Origin: an uncultured Ulvibacter sp.
GTDB lineage: Bacteria; Bacteroidota; Bacteroidia; Flavobacteriales; Flavobacteriaceae
Length of the DNA stretch: 64,000 nucleotides
Assembly (NCBI GenBank): GCA_938083445.1
Contig: CALKCP010000014.1
Location: 62,001-126,000 of the forward strand
Direction: 5' to 3'
In this document: one piece after another, positions 46,450 to 54,328 of the stretch
How positions within the stretch are numbered: the stretch's first letter is position 1
Layout: the number at the start of each line of letters is the position of its first letter
Notes under the pieces: model-generated
What the model was told of the DNA's origin: nothing
What the model saw: the letters and a program-made list of their open reading frames with translations, nothing else
The model's database searches: none
Position numbers and translations under genes: made by a program

Positions 46450-46467
46450 CAATATTACGATTAATAT
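46450..46467 (-). promoter_or_regulatory. candidate ArsR operator overlapping the ars -7 element
   Basis: A perfect inverted repeat ATATTA-N4-TAATAT (46452-46467) lies 26 bp upstream of the arsR start. On the minus strand TAATATTG (46457-46450) is one base off TAnnTTTG, so the repeat overlaps the probable -7 element, as expected for repression by occlusion. ArsR binding itself is inferred. Confidence 0.45.
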
Positions 46468-46506
46468 GTTTGTTCTGTGTTTATTTATGTATAATTTCTT
46501 AGACAA

Positions 46507-47067
46507 CTACTGTTCTAGCTCCCTAAGAACCTTACAAGGGTTTCCAGCCGCAAATACATCGGCAGGCATGTCTTTTGTGACGACGCTTCCTGCACCTATT
46601 ACTGTTCTGTCTCCAATGGTAACCCCGGGGCAGACAACGGTGTTTCCGCCAATCCAAACATCTTCTCCAATAACAATTGGTTTTGCCGATTCCAATAATG
46701 AAGCTCTTTCTTTAGCATTCATAGGATGCGTTGCTGTGTATAATTGTACGTTCGGCCCTATGAGTGTTCTAGATCCTATTGTAACCGCCATTACATCTAA
46801 AACGACACAATTAAAGTTGAAATACACATTTTTGCCGATATTCATATTATACCCATAATCACAGTAGAAGGGCGGCTGTATATATACGTTCTTCCCTTTA
46901 TTTGGTATGAGCTGCTTAAGAACCTCACGTCGCTTCGGTCCTTGATCTTCTCTAGAATCGTTCAATTCTTTTAATAGTAATCTCGCTTTTAAACGGTCTT
47001 GAGTAAGTTCTTTATCAAGAGCGTTATAAAGCGCTCCAGAGAGCATTTTTTGTTTTTCAGATTTCAT
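46507..47067 (-). CDS. sugar O-acetyltransferase (maltose/galactoside acetyltransferase family)
   Basis: A 186-aa left-handed beta-helix acetyltransferase. The N-terminal Mac domain (about residues 5-55) is followed by hexapeptide repeats such as IGKNVYFNFNCVVLD and IGEDVWIGGNTVVCPGVTIG, the latter ending IGAGSVVTKDMP. The catalytic His is in LYTATHPMNA near residue 113. It transfers acetyl from acetyl-CoA to a sugar hydroxyl; the acceptor is unknown. It is a single leftward gene ending 40 bp from the ars promoter region, not obviously part of that operon. Confidence 0.9.
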   Translation of the reverse strand: MKSEKQKMLSGALYNALDKELTQDRLKARLLLKELNDSREDQGPKRREVLKQLIPNKGKNVYIQPPFYCDYGYNMNIGKNVYFNFNCVVLDVMAVTIGSRTLIGPNVQLYTATHPMNAKERASLLESAKPIVIGEDVWIGGNTVVCPGVTIGDRTVIGAGSVVTKDMPADVFAAGNPCKVLRELEQ

Positions 47068-47191
47068 ATGGTTGTTTGCTATTATATTCAGATTAAGAGC
47101 GGTTATTAGTGCTTGCTTTTTAAGAGAGGATACAGTTCCCCAACGTGTTACTTATGTTCTAATCGCGCATGGATTTAACGAAGTAGAAGGC

Positions 47192-47308
47192 TTAACTGCC
47201 ACTTATTGGTGATCCAAAGATTCCAACGGCCATTTCTACCCAAAGAAGCAATAGAACTAGAATTACAAGGAGCGCCAAAAGTATATAAACACCTTTTTTA
47301 TTTTTCAT
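47192..47308 (-). CDS. 38-aa small membrane protein
   Basis: A short gene of 38 codons within the 409-bp gap between the acetyltransferase and cupin genes. The peptide begins MKNKKGVYILLALLVILV, has a single leucine/valine-rich membrane helix (about residues 6-28) and ends AVGIFGSPISGS. A positively charged N-terminus and a short non-charged C-terminus suggest N-in topology. The clean frame with ATG and stop, and the classic small-membrane-protein composition, support it; TACTTTTA 4-11 bp before the ATG may be part of the promoter or chance. The function is unknown. The rest of the gap shows no other feature. Confidence 0.6.
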   Translation of the reverse strand: MKNKKGVYILLALLVILVLLLLWVEMAVGIFGSPISGS

Positions 47309-47476
47309 AATCATAAAAGTAGGAAAAATTTAAAGAAAGTGGTGCAAGGAAATGGAACAGAGGTTTGGCGTATTACATAGGGATTTTTAAAACTTTTTAA
47401 AGTACTATGTTCATTAACTTCAATTATAATGAATCGCACTATGTTTTGTATAATTACTTTTGTAAGTACTGCTTTA

Positions 47477-47983
47477 TCAATGATGTGTTAATTTCGAAAT
47501 CAGTTCTTTTTTATCAGGAAATAGGGCGGTAAGATCCTTTCGTGACTTTAGCTCAAAGTCATCAAAACTAAACCCTGGAGATACGGTACAACCCACTAAA
47601 GAATAGGCATTTTCGTGGATAACCTCGGCTGCAAACCAACAACCGCCAGGAACAACAAATTGAGGAGTTTCTCCTTTGAGTACATCGGGTCCAATAACAG
47701 TAATGGTATGGATACCTGCTTCTGAAATGCTATGTAAACGGATAGGCGAACCGTCGTAGAAATGCCAGATTTCATCTTGTTTAATTCTATGTAATGCTGA
47801 AAATTTATCTGAAGTTAAAAGAAAATAAATGCAGGTAGCATAATTTCTATTTCCATTATAATCTGAGTCTAAATGTGCTTCTTTAAGCTCTCCAACACTT
47901 CGATAGGTCTCTTTAAAATAACCCCCTTCTGGGTGCGGCATTAACGCTAATTTGCTTATTATTTGGGCTATAGTTTCTTTCAT
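47477..47983 (-). CDS. cupin_5 (DUF985) family protein
   Basis: A 168-aa beta-barrel protein of the DUF985/cupin_5 family. The family start LMPHPEGGYFKETYRS is at residues 14-29, and the cupin metal-like residues lie in HRIKQDEIWHFYDGSP and near the late Glu and His of FAAEVIHENAYSLVG. A role in epimerisation of small sugars or metabolites has been suggested for related folds, but function is unclear. It overlaps putP by four bases (ATGA), so it is translationally coupled to the transporter; a shared role in osmolyte or proline use is only a guess. Confidence 0.82.
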   Translation of the reverse strand: MKETIAQIISKLALMPHPEGGYFKETYRSVGELKEAHLDSDYNGNRNYATCIYFLLTSDKFSALHRIKQDEIWHFYDGSPIRLHSISEAGIHTITVIGPDVLKGETPQFVVPGGCWFAAEVIHENAYSLVGCTVSPGFSFDDFELKSRKDLTALFPDKKELISKLTHH

Positions 47984-49491
47984 TCTTGTATCTCTGGCGT
48001 GGATTTGTTTACATCTGTGGGAGGATATATTTTTGACACAATATACCCAACAATCATAGCTAATAGGAATGATGGTGCAAGTACATCTAACTCTATCAAA
48101 TAAGCACCTATTCCTTCAATATTTGCAAACACAAATTTGAATAATATTACCGAGAGAAACCCAGTAATCATCGAGGCAATGGCACCTTTTTCAGAATAGC
48201 CTTTCCAAAAAAGAGACAGAATGATTACGGGACAGAATGTGGCTGCAATACCGGACCATCCAAAAATCATTATCCAGAATATTTTCCTATCAGGATACAA
48301 ATTATACAAGAGTACAGCAATGCCAAGCGCCACCATGGCCATCACAACGGTAACAATACGTGAAAACTTTGTTAAGTCTTCGTCTTTTAAATCGGGCCTA
48401 AAAATTTTCTGATAAAAATCACGTGTTATGGCACTAGAGGCAAGAATGAGCAGTGAATCGATGGTTGACATAATCGCAGAGAGTACAATAGCAATAAAGA
48501 TGGCTACCAAAATTGTGGGTAGAAATTCGTTGGTTATCAAACTTAGTACATCCTCTCCACCAGTTCCTAATACAGCTTCCGGGTCTTGCCCTTCCGCTGT
48601 GAAATAAATTCGAGCAAGTATACCAATCGTCACAGCTGCCGCATCCGTTAGAAGCGTGAATAGCAACGCGACCCATTTCCCTTTATCAATCTCATTCACG
48701 CTTTTGATGGACATAAATCGCACATACACCTGTGGTGACCCTAAGAACCCTAATCCAATCATAGAGAAACCTAGAATCGTAAATAAGTTCATCCAACCGT
48801 CATCGCTTCTCCCCATTATTTGAGTTAGTGTAGGGTCAATTGCGTTTAACCCTGCGGTAACTCCTGCACCATGATCCATGGAAAACCAAACAACAATAGG
48901 AAGTAATACCAATCCGAAAAACATTAAAACTCCTTGGAACATGTCCGACCAAACTGCGGCTACGAACCCACCGATAAAAATATAGATAAGAACAATACTG
49001 AAACCAATGAGAACACCAATGCGATAGTCAATATTAAGCATCGATTCGAAGGCGATTCCTGTTACATCCATTTGAGACGCGACATAAATAACCACGAATA
49101 CAACTAATACAGAAGCTGAAATGATTCGAAGCGTGTTTGAGGATGATTTAAAATGACTTTGAAGGTAGTCGGGTATTGTAATTGCTTTATAATCGTCGGA
49201 CCTTTGTTTAAATTTTTTAGCCATGAATTGCCATGAAATGAAAACCCCCAGGAGTTCGCCAGCAACCACCCAATACCCTGAATAGCCTGCAATAGCTCCC
49301 ATTCCTGTCAAACCAATTAACAGCCACCCAGATTCTCCTGTTGCTCTAGCAGAGAAAGCGACAGCCCAAAAACCCATCTTTTTTCCACCTAGGTAAAAAT
49401 CACTCATGCTTTTGACTCTGCGAGAGGCTAGTATTCCTATTAGAAACAGAATAGCGACATACACTCCTAGAACGATAATCTTTGTAATCAT
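47980..49491 (-). CDS. putP: sodium:solute symporter, PutP-like (sodium/proline)
   Basis: A 503-aa sodium:solute symporter of the SSS family with about 13 membrane segments. The N-terminal block SMSDFYLGGKKMGFWAVAFSARATGESGWLLIGLTG (residues about 28-63; read as two parts, the second beginning ARATGESGW) contains the conserved Ser/Thr/Gly residues of the substrate and sodium region of PutP. Proline uptake is the best guess; other amino or organic acids are possible. No proline dehydrogenase gene is nearby. The cupin_5 gene overlaps its 3' end by four bases. Confidence 0.87.
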   Translation of the reverse strand: MITKIIVLGVYVAILFLIGILASRRVKSMSDFYLGGKKMGFWAVAFSARATGESGWLLIGLTGMGAIAGYSGYWVVAGELLGVFISWQFMAKKFKQRSDDYKAITIPDYLQSHFKSSSNTLRIISASVLVVFVVIYVASQMDVTGIAFESMLNIDYRIGVLIGFSIVLIYIFIGGFVAAVWSDMFQGVLMFFGLVLLPIVVWFSMDHGAGVTAGLNAIDPTLTQIMGRSDDGWMNLFTILGFSMIGLGFLGSPQVYVRFMSIKSVNEIDKGKWVALLFTLLTDAAAVTIGILARIYFTAEGQDPEAVLGTGGEDVLSLITNEFLPTILVAIFIAIVLSAIMSTIDSLLILASSAITRDFYQKIFRPDLKDEDLTKFSRIVTVVMAMVALGIAVLLYNLYPDRKIFWIMIFGWSGIAATFCPVIILSLFWKGYSEKGAIASMITGFLSVILFKFVFANIEGIGAYLIELDVLAPSFLLAMIVGYIVSKIYPPTDVNKSTPEIQE

Positions 49492-49819
49492 TTTTTGTTG
49501 TTTAAATTTAGGCGGATTGATTTATAAGTTCTCCATTGATAGGTGAGCTTTGGCTTCATTTTTTTAAAGGTCGTATAACATAGAACCTATAAGGTGATTC
49601 AGACATATCAATATGCGTTGAGCTCTGAAGCCTCTAATATAGTACGCCAGACCTAAAGTAATGCTAGTACCGCTATTACTTTTTCGATAAATAGCAATGT
49701 ACACAAAATGCTAGATAAAACAATTCACAATATTAAAAACAATGTTTAAAGGACGAATATGGAGATCTTTTTATTTTTATGTTTTTTCAGTACAGCAAGT
49801 CTAGATAATGCAGGGTGTT
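49492..49819. other. intergenic region downstream of the cupin lipoprotein gene
   Basis: These 328 bp separate two leftward genes. One hairpin is present, AGTAATGC/GCTATTACT at 49657-49680 with a one-base bulge, followed by five T on the plus strand; on the minus strand the trailing T-run is short. It may terminate the cupin-lipoprotein transcript weakly. No ORF of interest was found. Confidence 0.4.
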
Positions 49820-50251
49820 TTAATCGCTGTTCTTTTTTTTTAATACCGTGATTGGAGTTCCTTGAACTCCTGCATAAAAAACAATTATTTCGACTGGTTC
49901 GTTACCTTCATTTTTTCCAAAATGCCATGTGTTTACCAATTCTACAATGGGTTCTCCTGCTTTTAGACGAAGCGTGTCTTTCGTTTCACTAATTACAGTT
50001 AATTCGCCTTTTAGGACAACCCCTGCATTCGCTTCTGGGTGTTTGTGCATAGGCAAATTAGTTTTTGGAGGAATAATTATTTTTAAAACAGTTATTTCAG
50101 GGGTGCCGTCAAGATATTTTGGAAGTTTCGCGCCATTCCAACTCTCAGTTGTTTTGATTAGGGTAATCACTTGAGTAGTCGCAGTCTTATTGGTCTTACA
50201 CCCACTCAAAACAATAAGCAAGAAAGCTAATGAGATTTGTATTTTATTCAT
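49820..50251 (-). CDS. cupin-domain lipoprotein
   Basis: A 143-aa lipoprotein: lipobox LIVLSGC with the modified Cys at residue 18, then a single cupin barrel. Metal-binding histidines sit in LPMHKHPEANAGVVLKG (H-x-H then a Glu-like position) and a later His in VNTWHFGKNEG. Small cupins like this often bind metal and a small molecule; its function is unknown. It would be anchored in the periplasm or outer membrane. It appears to be a single gene. Confidence 0.8.
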   Translation of the reverse strand: MNKIQISLAFLLIVLSGCKTNKTATTQVITLIKTTESWNGAKLPKYLDGTPEITVLKIIIPPKTNLPMHKHPEANAGVVLKGELTVISETKDTLRLKAGEPIVELVNTWHFGKNEGNEPVEIIVFYAGVQGTPITVLKKKNSD

Positions 50252-50295
50252 TTTAATATAATTAACAAAGATTCTTTTTTATTGTGAGTATCCTT

Positions 50296-50335
50296 AAAAA
50301 TAGAATGGACCACTACCTAAAAGCAGTGGTCCATT
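50296..50335 (-). terminator. intrinsic terminator of the NTF2-like lipoprotein gene
   Basis: A perfect 11-bp stem AATGGACCACT/AGTGGTCCATT (50304-50314 with 50325-50335), followed on the minus strand by a short T-run. It lies 25 bp after the stop codon of the leftward gene at 50361. Confidence 0.8.
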
Positions 50336-50360
50336 ATTGGATTCAAGAATACATTATTAA

Positions 50361-50885
50361 TTATTCAGCATCTTCTATTTCGACAGCTGCTGCTGCCTGT
50401 GCAATGGCTTCCGCTTGAATAAAATTCATTAAGCCACTTGCGTCAAAATAATCACCTCCATTTATGATAAGACCGTCTTTAAAGTCCCAGGTATGATATG
50501 TTATCATTTCCCATTTTACACCAGTGGCACTGTGTGTTCCAGACCACGTTCCATAGGTTCTAACACTTCCATCAGGCATCCCGGTTTCAGCCAAAACTCC
50601 TGGAAGCCAATTATTAGGCGTATACACTAGATCTTCCATCTCATCTTGCCAACCTTTTAGGTATTTTCCGAATTCTTCTTTACCAATTACAGAAGAACCA
50701 AAAAATACGGGTTGCCATTGAATGTCCTCGTGAAGTAAATCAAGCTGCGCTTGAAAATCTGCCTCAGAAGCCTGAAGCTCTAGCATTTTTTTTGCAGTAA
50801 CTAAATTTGTATTAAACTCTGGAGGTAATCCTTGAGCACAAGAGAGAAGAAGTGCCATTGCGAAAATACTGAGTAATTTTTTCAT
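50361..50885 (-). CDS. SnoaL/NTF2-like lipoprotein
   Basis: A 174-aa lipoprotein with a type II signal (ALLLSC, Cys at residue 16) and an NTF2-like cone-shaped domain (about residues 35-160). Recognisable pieces are HEDIQWQPVFFGSSVIG, the central DGSVRTYGTWSGTHSATG and a late strand FKDGLIINGGDYFD. The C-terminus is Ala/Glu-rich. Such stand-alone domains bind small hydrophobic ligands or act as isomerases; nothing specific can be said here. It has its own terminator. Confidence 0.78.
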   Translation of the reverse strand: MKKLLSIFAMALLLSCAQGLPPEFNTNLVTAKKMLELQASEADFQAQLDLLHEDIQWQPVFFGSSVIGKEEFGKYLKGWQDEMEDLVYTPNNWLPGVLAETGMPDGSVRTYGTWSGTHSATGVKWEMITYHTWDFKDGLIINGGDYFDASGLMNFIQAEAIAQAAAAVEIEDAE

Positions 50886-51290
50886 TGTAAAATTGATTTA
50901 GTGATTGTTAAGGGGTAAATATACTGTTATTATTTTACTTTTAAACACGGCCCATGATTAGCCACTAATCGACAGAAGTCTCGCTCCTGCGGCATATAGA
51001 CCGCCTGTACTTTTTTAGACTAAAGTACTTTCAACTAATTATTGACTCAAGTTTAGCACTATGAAGTTAGAACGGTTTGTAGATCTAGTAGTAATGCAAT
51101 CAAGAGAAAATTAGCAAAAACTTAAAAGAAATAATTCAATTTGTTTTTTTAATACTTATGTAGTCCAATATACGTGTGATACTTCCTTTTTTTTGGTCTT
51201 TTTGATGCCAAGGTCGCTATAGAACAACTGAGTGTACATTAAAAAAAAGTAACTTTTATTTTATTGCAATAGTATGGTCTTAGGGTGTGT
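50886..51290. other. intergenic region upstream of the NTF2-like lipoprotein gene
   Basis: 405 bp between two leftward genes. It holds a 7-bp inverted repeat GTACTTT/AAAGTAC (51007-51013 with 51022-51028) of unknown meaning; otherwise AT-rich sequence without ORFs or RNA-like structure that I can support. Confidence 0.4.
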
Positions 51291-52424
51291 TTAATTTTTC
51301 ACGATCTTTCTAGTAATTATACCATCGGATGTCTTAAGAACGAGTATGTAAATACCCGTGCCTAAGTATTCGATATCAATACTATCATTCTTAAACCTTA
51401 CGTCTAGATTTGTTCCTAAACTATCGTAAAGAAGGACCTCTTGCAGTGCTATGTTATTGTTACTTTCTATGCGAATTAAACCATTACTAGGATTTGGAAA
51501 AAGGCGGATACTATCTTCTAACGTTAAAGAATCAGGAGTTGACAATATATCATCGATATATTTTTGAAAAAACAACCAAGCTTCTTCACCAGCATTAATG
51601 TCCATATTTCCCCAAGCTCCAGGCCAATCATGTCCACCACCAACTACCTCATAGTACCAAACTTCATTATTGTTAATACCATTTATATGTTTTTCACTTA
51701 TCACAATACTACCGTCTGAAGGATTTGTATTTGGCAAGGTTTCGGTGACCACATCTGTACAGTCATTTTTTTCTGAAAAATAATTAATAGTAAAAGGAAT
51801 ACTAGGATAGGCTCCCCATCCATCCGAGTTATTTGGGTCTCCAGAGAGTGGGGTCACGTTATCTTGAGAGCCATGTATTTCAAACAAAGGAATAGGAGGG
51901 CTGTCATCGCATTCGTCTAGGATGTCTTGTAAAATCATACCTGCTACAGGAGCCACAGCTTTAAAGGTGTCGTATGCTTGGCAAGCGAGCATATAACACA
52001 TTTCACCCCCATTAGACATTCCAGTTGCGAATGTATAATCCGGATTTAATCCGTGATTTGATTGAAGGTACTCAGCTAATTCCGTTAGGAAGCCAACATC
52101 ATCGACGGTTTCATTTGGATGAAATGCATATCCTACATTCCAAAACCGATCTCCACTAGAGTCTGTAGTTCCTCTTGGATAACAAACAGCAAAACCATAC
52201 TGATCTGCAAATTGATTCATTTCCGAGTAGTTTTTAATGCTATTCGCATCCCCTGTAAAGCCGTGCATCACAAATACTAATGGCATTTGATCGTTTAAAC
52301 TACTTGGCTCATAATAGATATATTGGCGAGTAATCCCATCGTGCTCGAATTCAGTGTATTGCGCTTGTGCATATGAACAAAACAAAACGAAAATGAAAAC
52401 GGATAATGTGTATTTAATTTTCAT
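51291..52424 (-). CDS. secreted feruloyl/PHB-depolymerase-type esterase with T9SS sorting domain
   Basis: A 377-aa secreted serine esterase. Signal peptide MKIKYTLSVFIFVLFCSYAQA; esterase domain of the PHB-depolymerase/LpqC type with LVFVMHGFTGDA near residue 50, nucleophile in GMSNGGEM near 137, acid in EIHGSQDNVTPL and His in GGGHDWPG. The C-terminal 75 residues are a type IX secretion sorting domain (LFPNPSNGLIRI, ending GIITRKIVKN), so the enzyme is released to or attached on the cell surface. It probably cleaves ester links on plant or algal polysaccharides. It is a single gene. Confidence 0.88.
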   Translation of the reverse strand: MKIKYTLSVFIFVLFCSYAQAQYTEFEHDGITRQYIYYEPSSLNDQMPLVFVMHGFTGDANSIKNYSEMNQFADQYGFAVCYPRGTTDSSGDRFWNVGYAFHPNETVDDVGFLTELAEYLQSNHGLNPDYTFATGMSNGGEMCYMLACQAYDTFKAVAPVAGMILQDILDECDDSPPIPLFEIHGSQDNVTPLSGDPNNSDGWGAYPSIPFTINYFSEKNDCTDVVTETLPNTNPSDGSIVISEKHINGINNNEVWYYEVVGGGHDWPGAWGNMDINAGEEAWLFFQKYIDDILSTPDSLTLEDSIRLFPNPSNGLIRIESNNNIALQEVLLYDSLGTNLDVRFKNDSIDIEYLGTGIYILVLKTSDGIITRKIVKN

Positions 52425-52706
52425 AAAAATAATTATAGAATAACAATGAATTAGACGTAATAAGCCTCTTCTAGTAAAATCAAAAATACCAATAAATTAA
52501 CTTGTATCACAGAATAAAACGATGCGCACTCAATATTGGGACGAAAAAGAGTTATCCTGTTTAAATGCAGTCCAAAATTAAATACACATATGCTGTTCTC
52601 TAAAAAGAACTCTCGAAGAAGCTGGGTACTCTTCTCCAATGATCTTATTTTTTAGAGACCGTATCTCTGTTCCATTCGATTCGATGGTACATAACAACAT
52701 TTCTGT

Positions 52707-53177
52707 TCAACTAAAAGGAGGTATAAAATTGTTTGCTTTTTCATTGTGCAAGACCATAGTTGTTTGAGTGCTTTGTATGTAATCTAAGGTAGACAATCTA
52801 TCGAGAATAAAGCCCCGCAATTCATCAGAGTCTTTCACGGCAACATGCAAAATAAAATCACTGTCGCCTGCCATATGAAATACTTGAATAACGCCAGGGA
52901 ATTGAGATGCCTTTTCTATAAAATCTGCAATTATTGAACGGTGTTGTTTGTTTAGCTTAATTGCTAAGATTACCTCAACATTGAGGCCCAGTTTTTTTTG
53001 ATCGATTTGGCCATATGCTCCTTTAAAATATCCTTTCTGGGTTAATTTTTTAATTCTATCGTGCGCGCTAGACTGAGCAATTTCAACCTTTGCGGCAATT
53101 TCTTTATTAGATAGCCGTGCATTATTCAGTAAAAGGCGTAAAATCTGAATATCTTTCGAATCTAGTTCATTTTTCAT
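52707..53177 (-). CDS. Lrp/AsnC-family transcriptional regulator
   Basis: A 156-aa DNA-binding regulator. The N-terminal winged HTH (about residues 5-60: LDSKDIQILRLLLNNARLS, then EIAQSSAHDRIKKLTQKG) precedes a C-terminal RAM ligand domain with the family block VFHMAGDSDFILHVAVKD. Lrp/AsnC proteins sense amino acids. It is divergent from thrB-thrC, with 141 bp between starts, so it may respond to an amino acid such as threonine and control its neighbours; that is inferred from position. Confidence 0.88.
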   Translation of the reverse strand: MKNELDSKDIQILRLLLNNARLSNKEIAAKVEIAQSSAHDRIKKLTQKGYFKGAYGQIDQKKLGLNVEVILAIKLNKQHRSIIADFIEKASQFPGVIQVFHMAGDSDFILHVAVKDSDELRGFILDRLSTLDYIQSTQTTMVLHNEKANNFIPPFS

Positions 53178-53248
53178 AGTGGTATCGAAACTATTTTGGT
53201 TAATGTTATGATTATAAAAATATAATTTCTAATAAATCTTGTTTTATG

Positions 53249-53256
53249 TAATTTTG
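53249..53256 (+). promoter_or_regulatory. possible -7 element of the thrB-thrC operon
   Basis: TAATTTTG matches TAnnTTTG 62 bp upstream of the thrB ATG, but there is no TTG at 17-23 bp before it. It lies in the divergent region shared with the Lrp-type regulator gene. Confidence 0.35.
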
Positions 53257-53318
53257 AGCGGATATAATGCCAAATATAGAATTAAATACATTATGTATCA
53301 TAATTGCAATAGATTCAA

Positions 53319-54254
53319 ATGAATGAAATAAAAATATTTGCACCTGCAACTGTGGCGAATGTAGCCTGCGGATTCGATGTGCTAGGCTTTTGCTTAGACA
53401 GTGTCGGTGATGTTATGGTGATTAGAAAAACCAATCAAAAAGGCATTAAAATCAGTAGAATAGAAGGGTTTGATTTGCCTTATGAAGCCGAATTAAATGT
53501 TGCTGGCGTTTCTGCACTAGCCATGTATAAAACCGTTCATGTTGATTATGGGTTTGAAATCGAAATCTACAAAAACATAAAACCGGGAAGTGGTATTGGT
53601 AGTAGTGCAGCCAGCGCTATCGGAAGTGTTTTTGGAATGAATGAGCTCTTAGGAAGACCATTTAATAAAACCGAATTGGCTCAATTTGCCATGAAAGGTG
53701 AAGCTTTAGCTAGTAGATGTGATCATGCAGATAACGTCGCAGCTGCAGTTTTTGGCGGCTTTACTTTAGTTAAAAGCCTATCACCTTTAGAAATCTTAGA
53801 AATTCCGTCGCCAGATAATTTATATGTAACCATTATTCATCCACAAATAGAAATTAAAACATCTGAATCTAGAGCTATGCTACCAAAAGAGGTAAAGCTT
53901 CAAGATGCGATTACACAGTGGGCAAATTTTGGAAGTTTGATTCATAGCCTGCATACCAATAATTACGAATTGATGAAAAAATCGCTACACGATGTAATTA
54001 TAGAACCCTATCGAAGCAAATTGATCCCACATTACAACGAGGTTAAGAAAGAAGCGCTGAATGCAGGAGCTTTAGGTTCTGGTATTTCAGGCTCTGGACC
54101 CTCTGTCTTTTCTCTATGCAAAGGAGTTGAAACCGCAAACAAAGTGAGAGATGCAATTATAAAAACATATTCAAAAACAGGGATTGAATTTGATATACAT
54201 GTCTCAAGAATTAACACCGAAGGTGTAAAGGTTTTAGACCACAAGTTGGAATAA
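53319..54254 (+). CDS. thrB: homoserine kinase
   Basis: GHMP-family kinase of 311 aa that phosphorylates homoserine in threonine synthesis. The N-terminus IKIFAPATVANVACGFDVLG is the usual start, the ATP-binding GHMP loop is PGSGIGSSAASAIGS near residues 90-104, and the C-terminal glycine-rich motif reads GSGISGSGPSVFSL near 255. Threonine synthase follows 74 bp downstream. In many flavobacteria a bifunctional aspartokinase/homoserine dehydrogenase gene (thrA) precedes thrB; here it is absent and a divergent regulator gene occupies that place. Confidence 0.95.
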   Translation: MNEIKIFAPATVANVACGFDVLGFCLDSVGDVMVIRKTNQKGIKISRIEGFDLPYEAELNVAGVSALAMYKTVHVDYGFEIEIYKNIKPGSGIGSSAASAIGSVFGMNELLGRPFNKTELAQFAMKGEALASRCDHADNVAAAVFGGFTLVKSLSPLEILEIPSPDNLYVTIIHPQIEIKTSESRAMLPKEVKLQDAITQWANFGSLIHSLHTNNYELMKKSLHDVIIEPYRSKLIPHYNEVKKEALNAGALGSGISGSGPSVFSLCKGVETANKVRDAIIKTYSKTGIEFDIHVSRINTEGVKVLDHKLE

Positions 54255-54328
54255 AAATTAAAAACACTACGTTTCATTGGCTTACATTGATATATCCTAG
54301 CATTGCATTCGTAACACAAGAAAAGAAC

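Noticed and set aside
51007-51028. GTACTTT/AAAGTAC inverted repeat as terminator or operator
   Set aside because: Short, AT-rich stem with no T-run and not close to a gene end; could be chance.
53178-53318. Search for a threonine-rich attenuator leader before thrB
   Set aside because: No short ORF with clustered Thr or Ile codons and no terminator/antiterminator hairpins were found.
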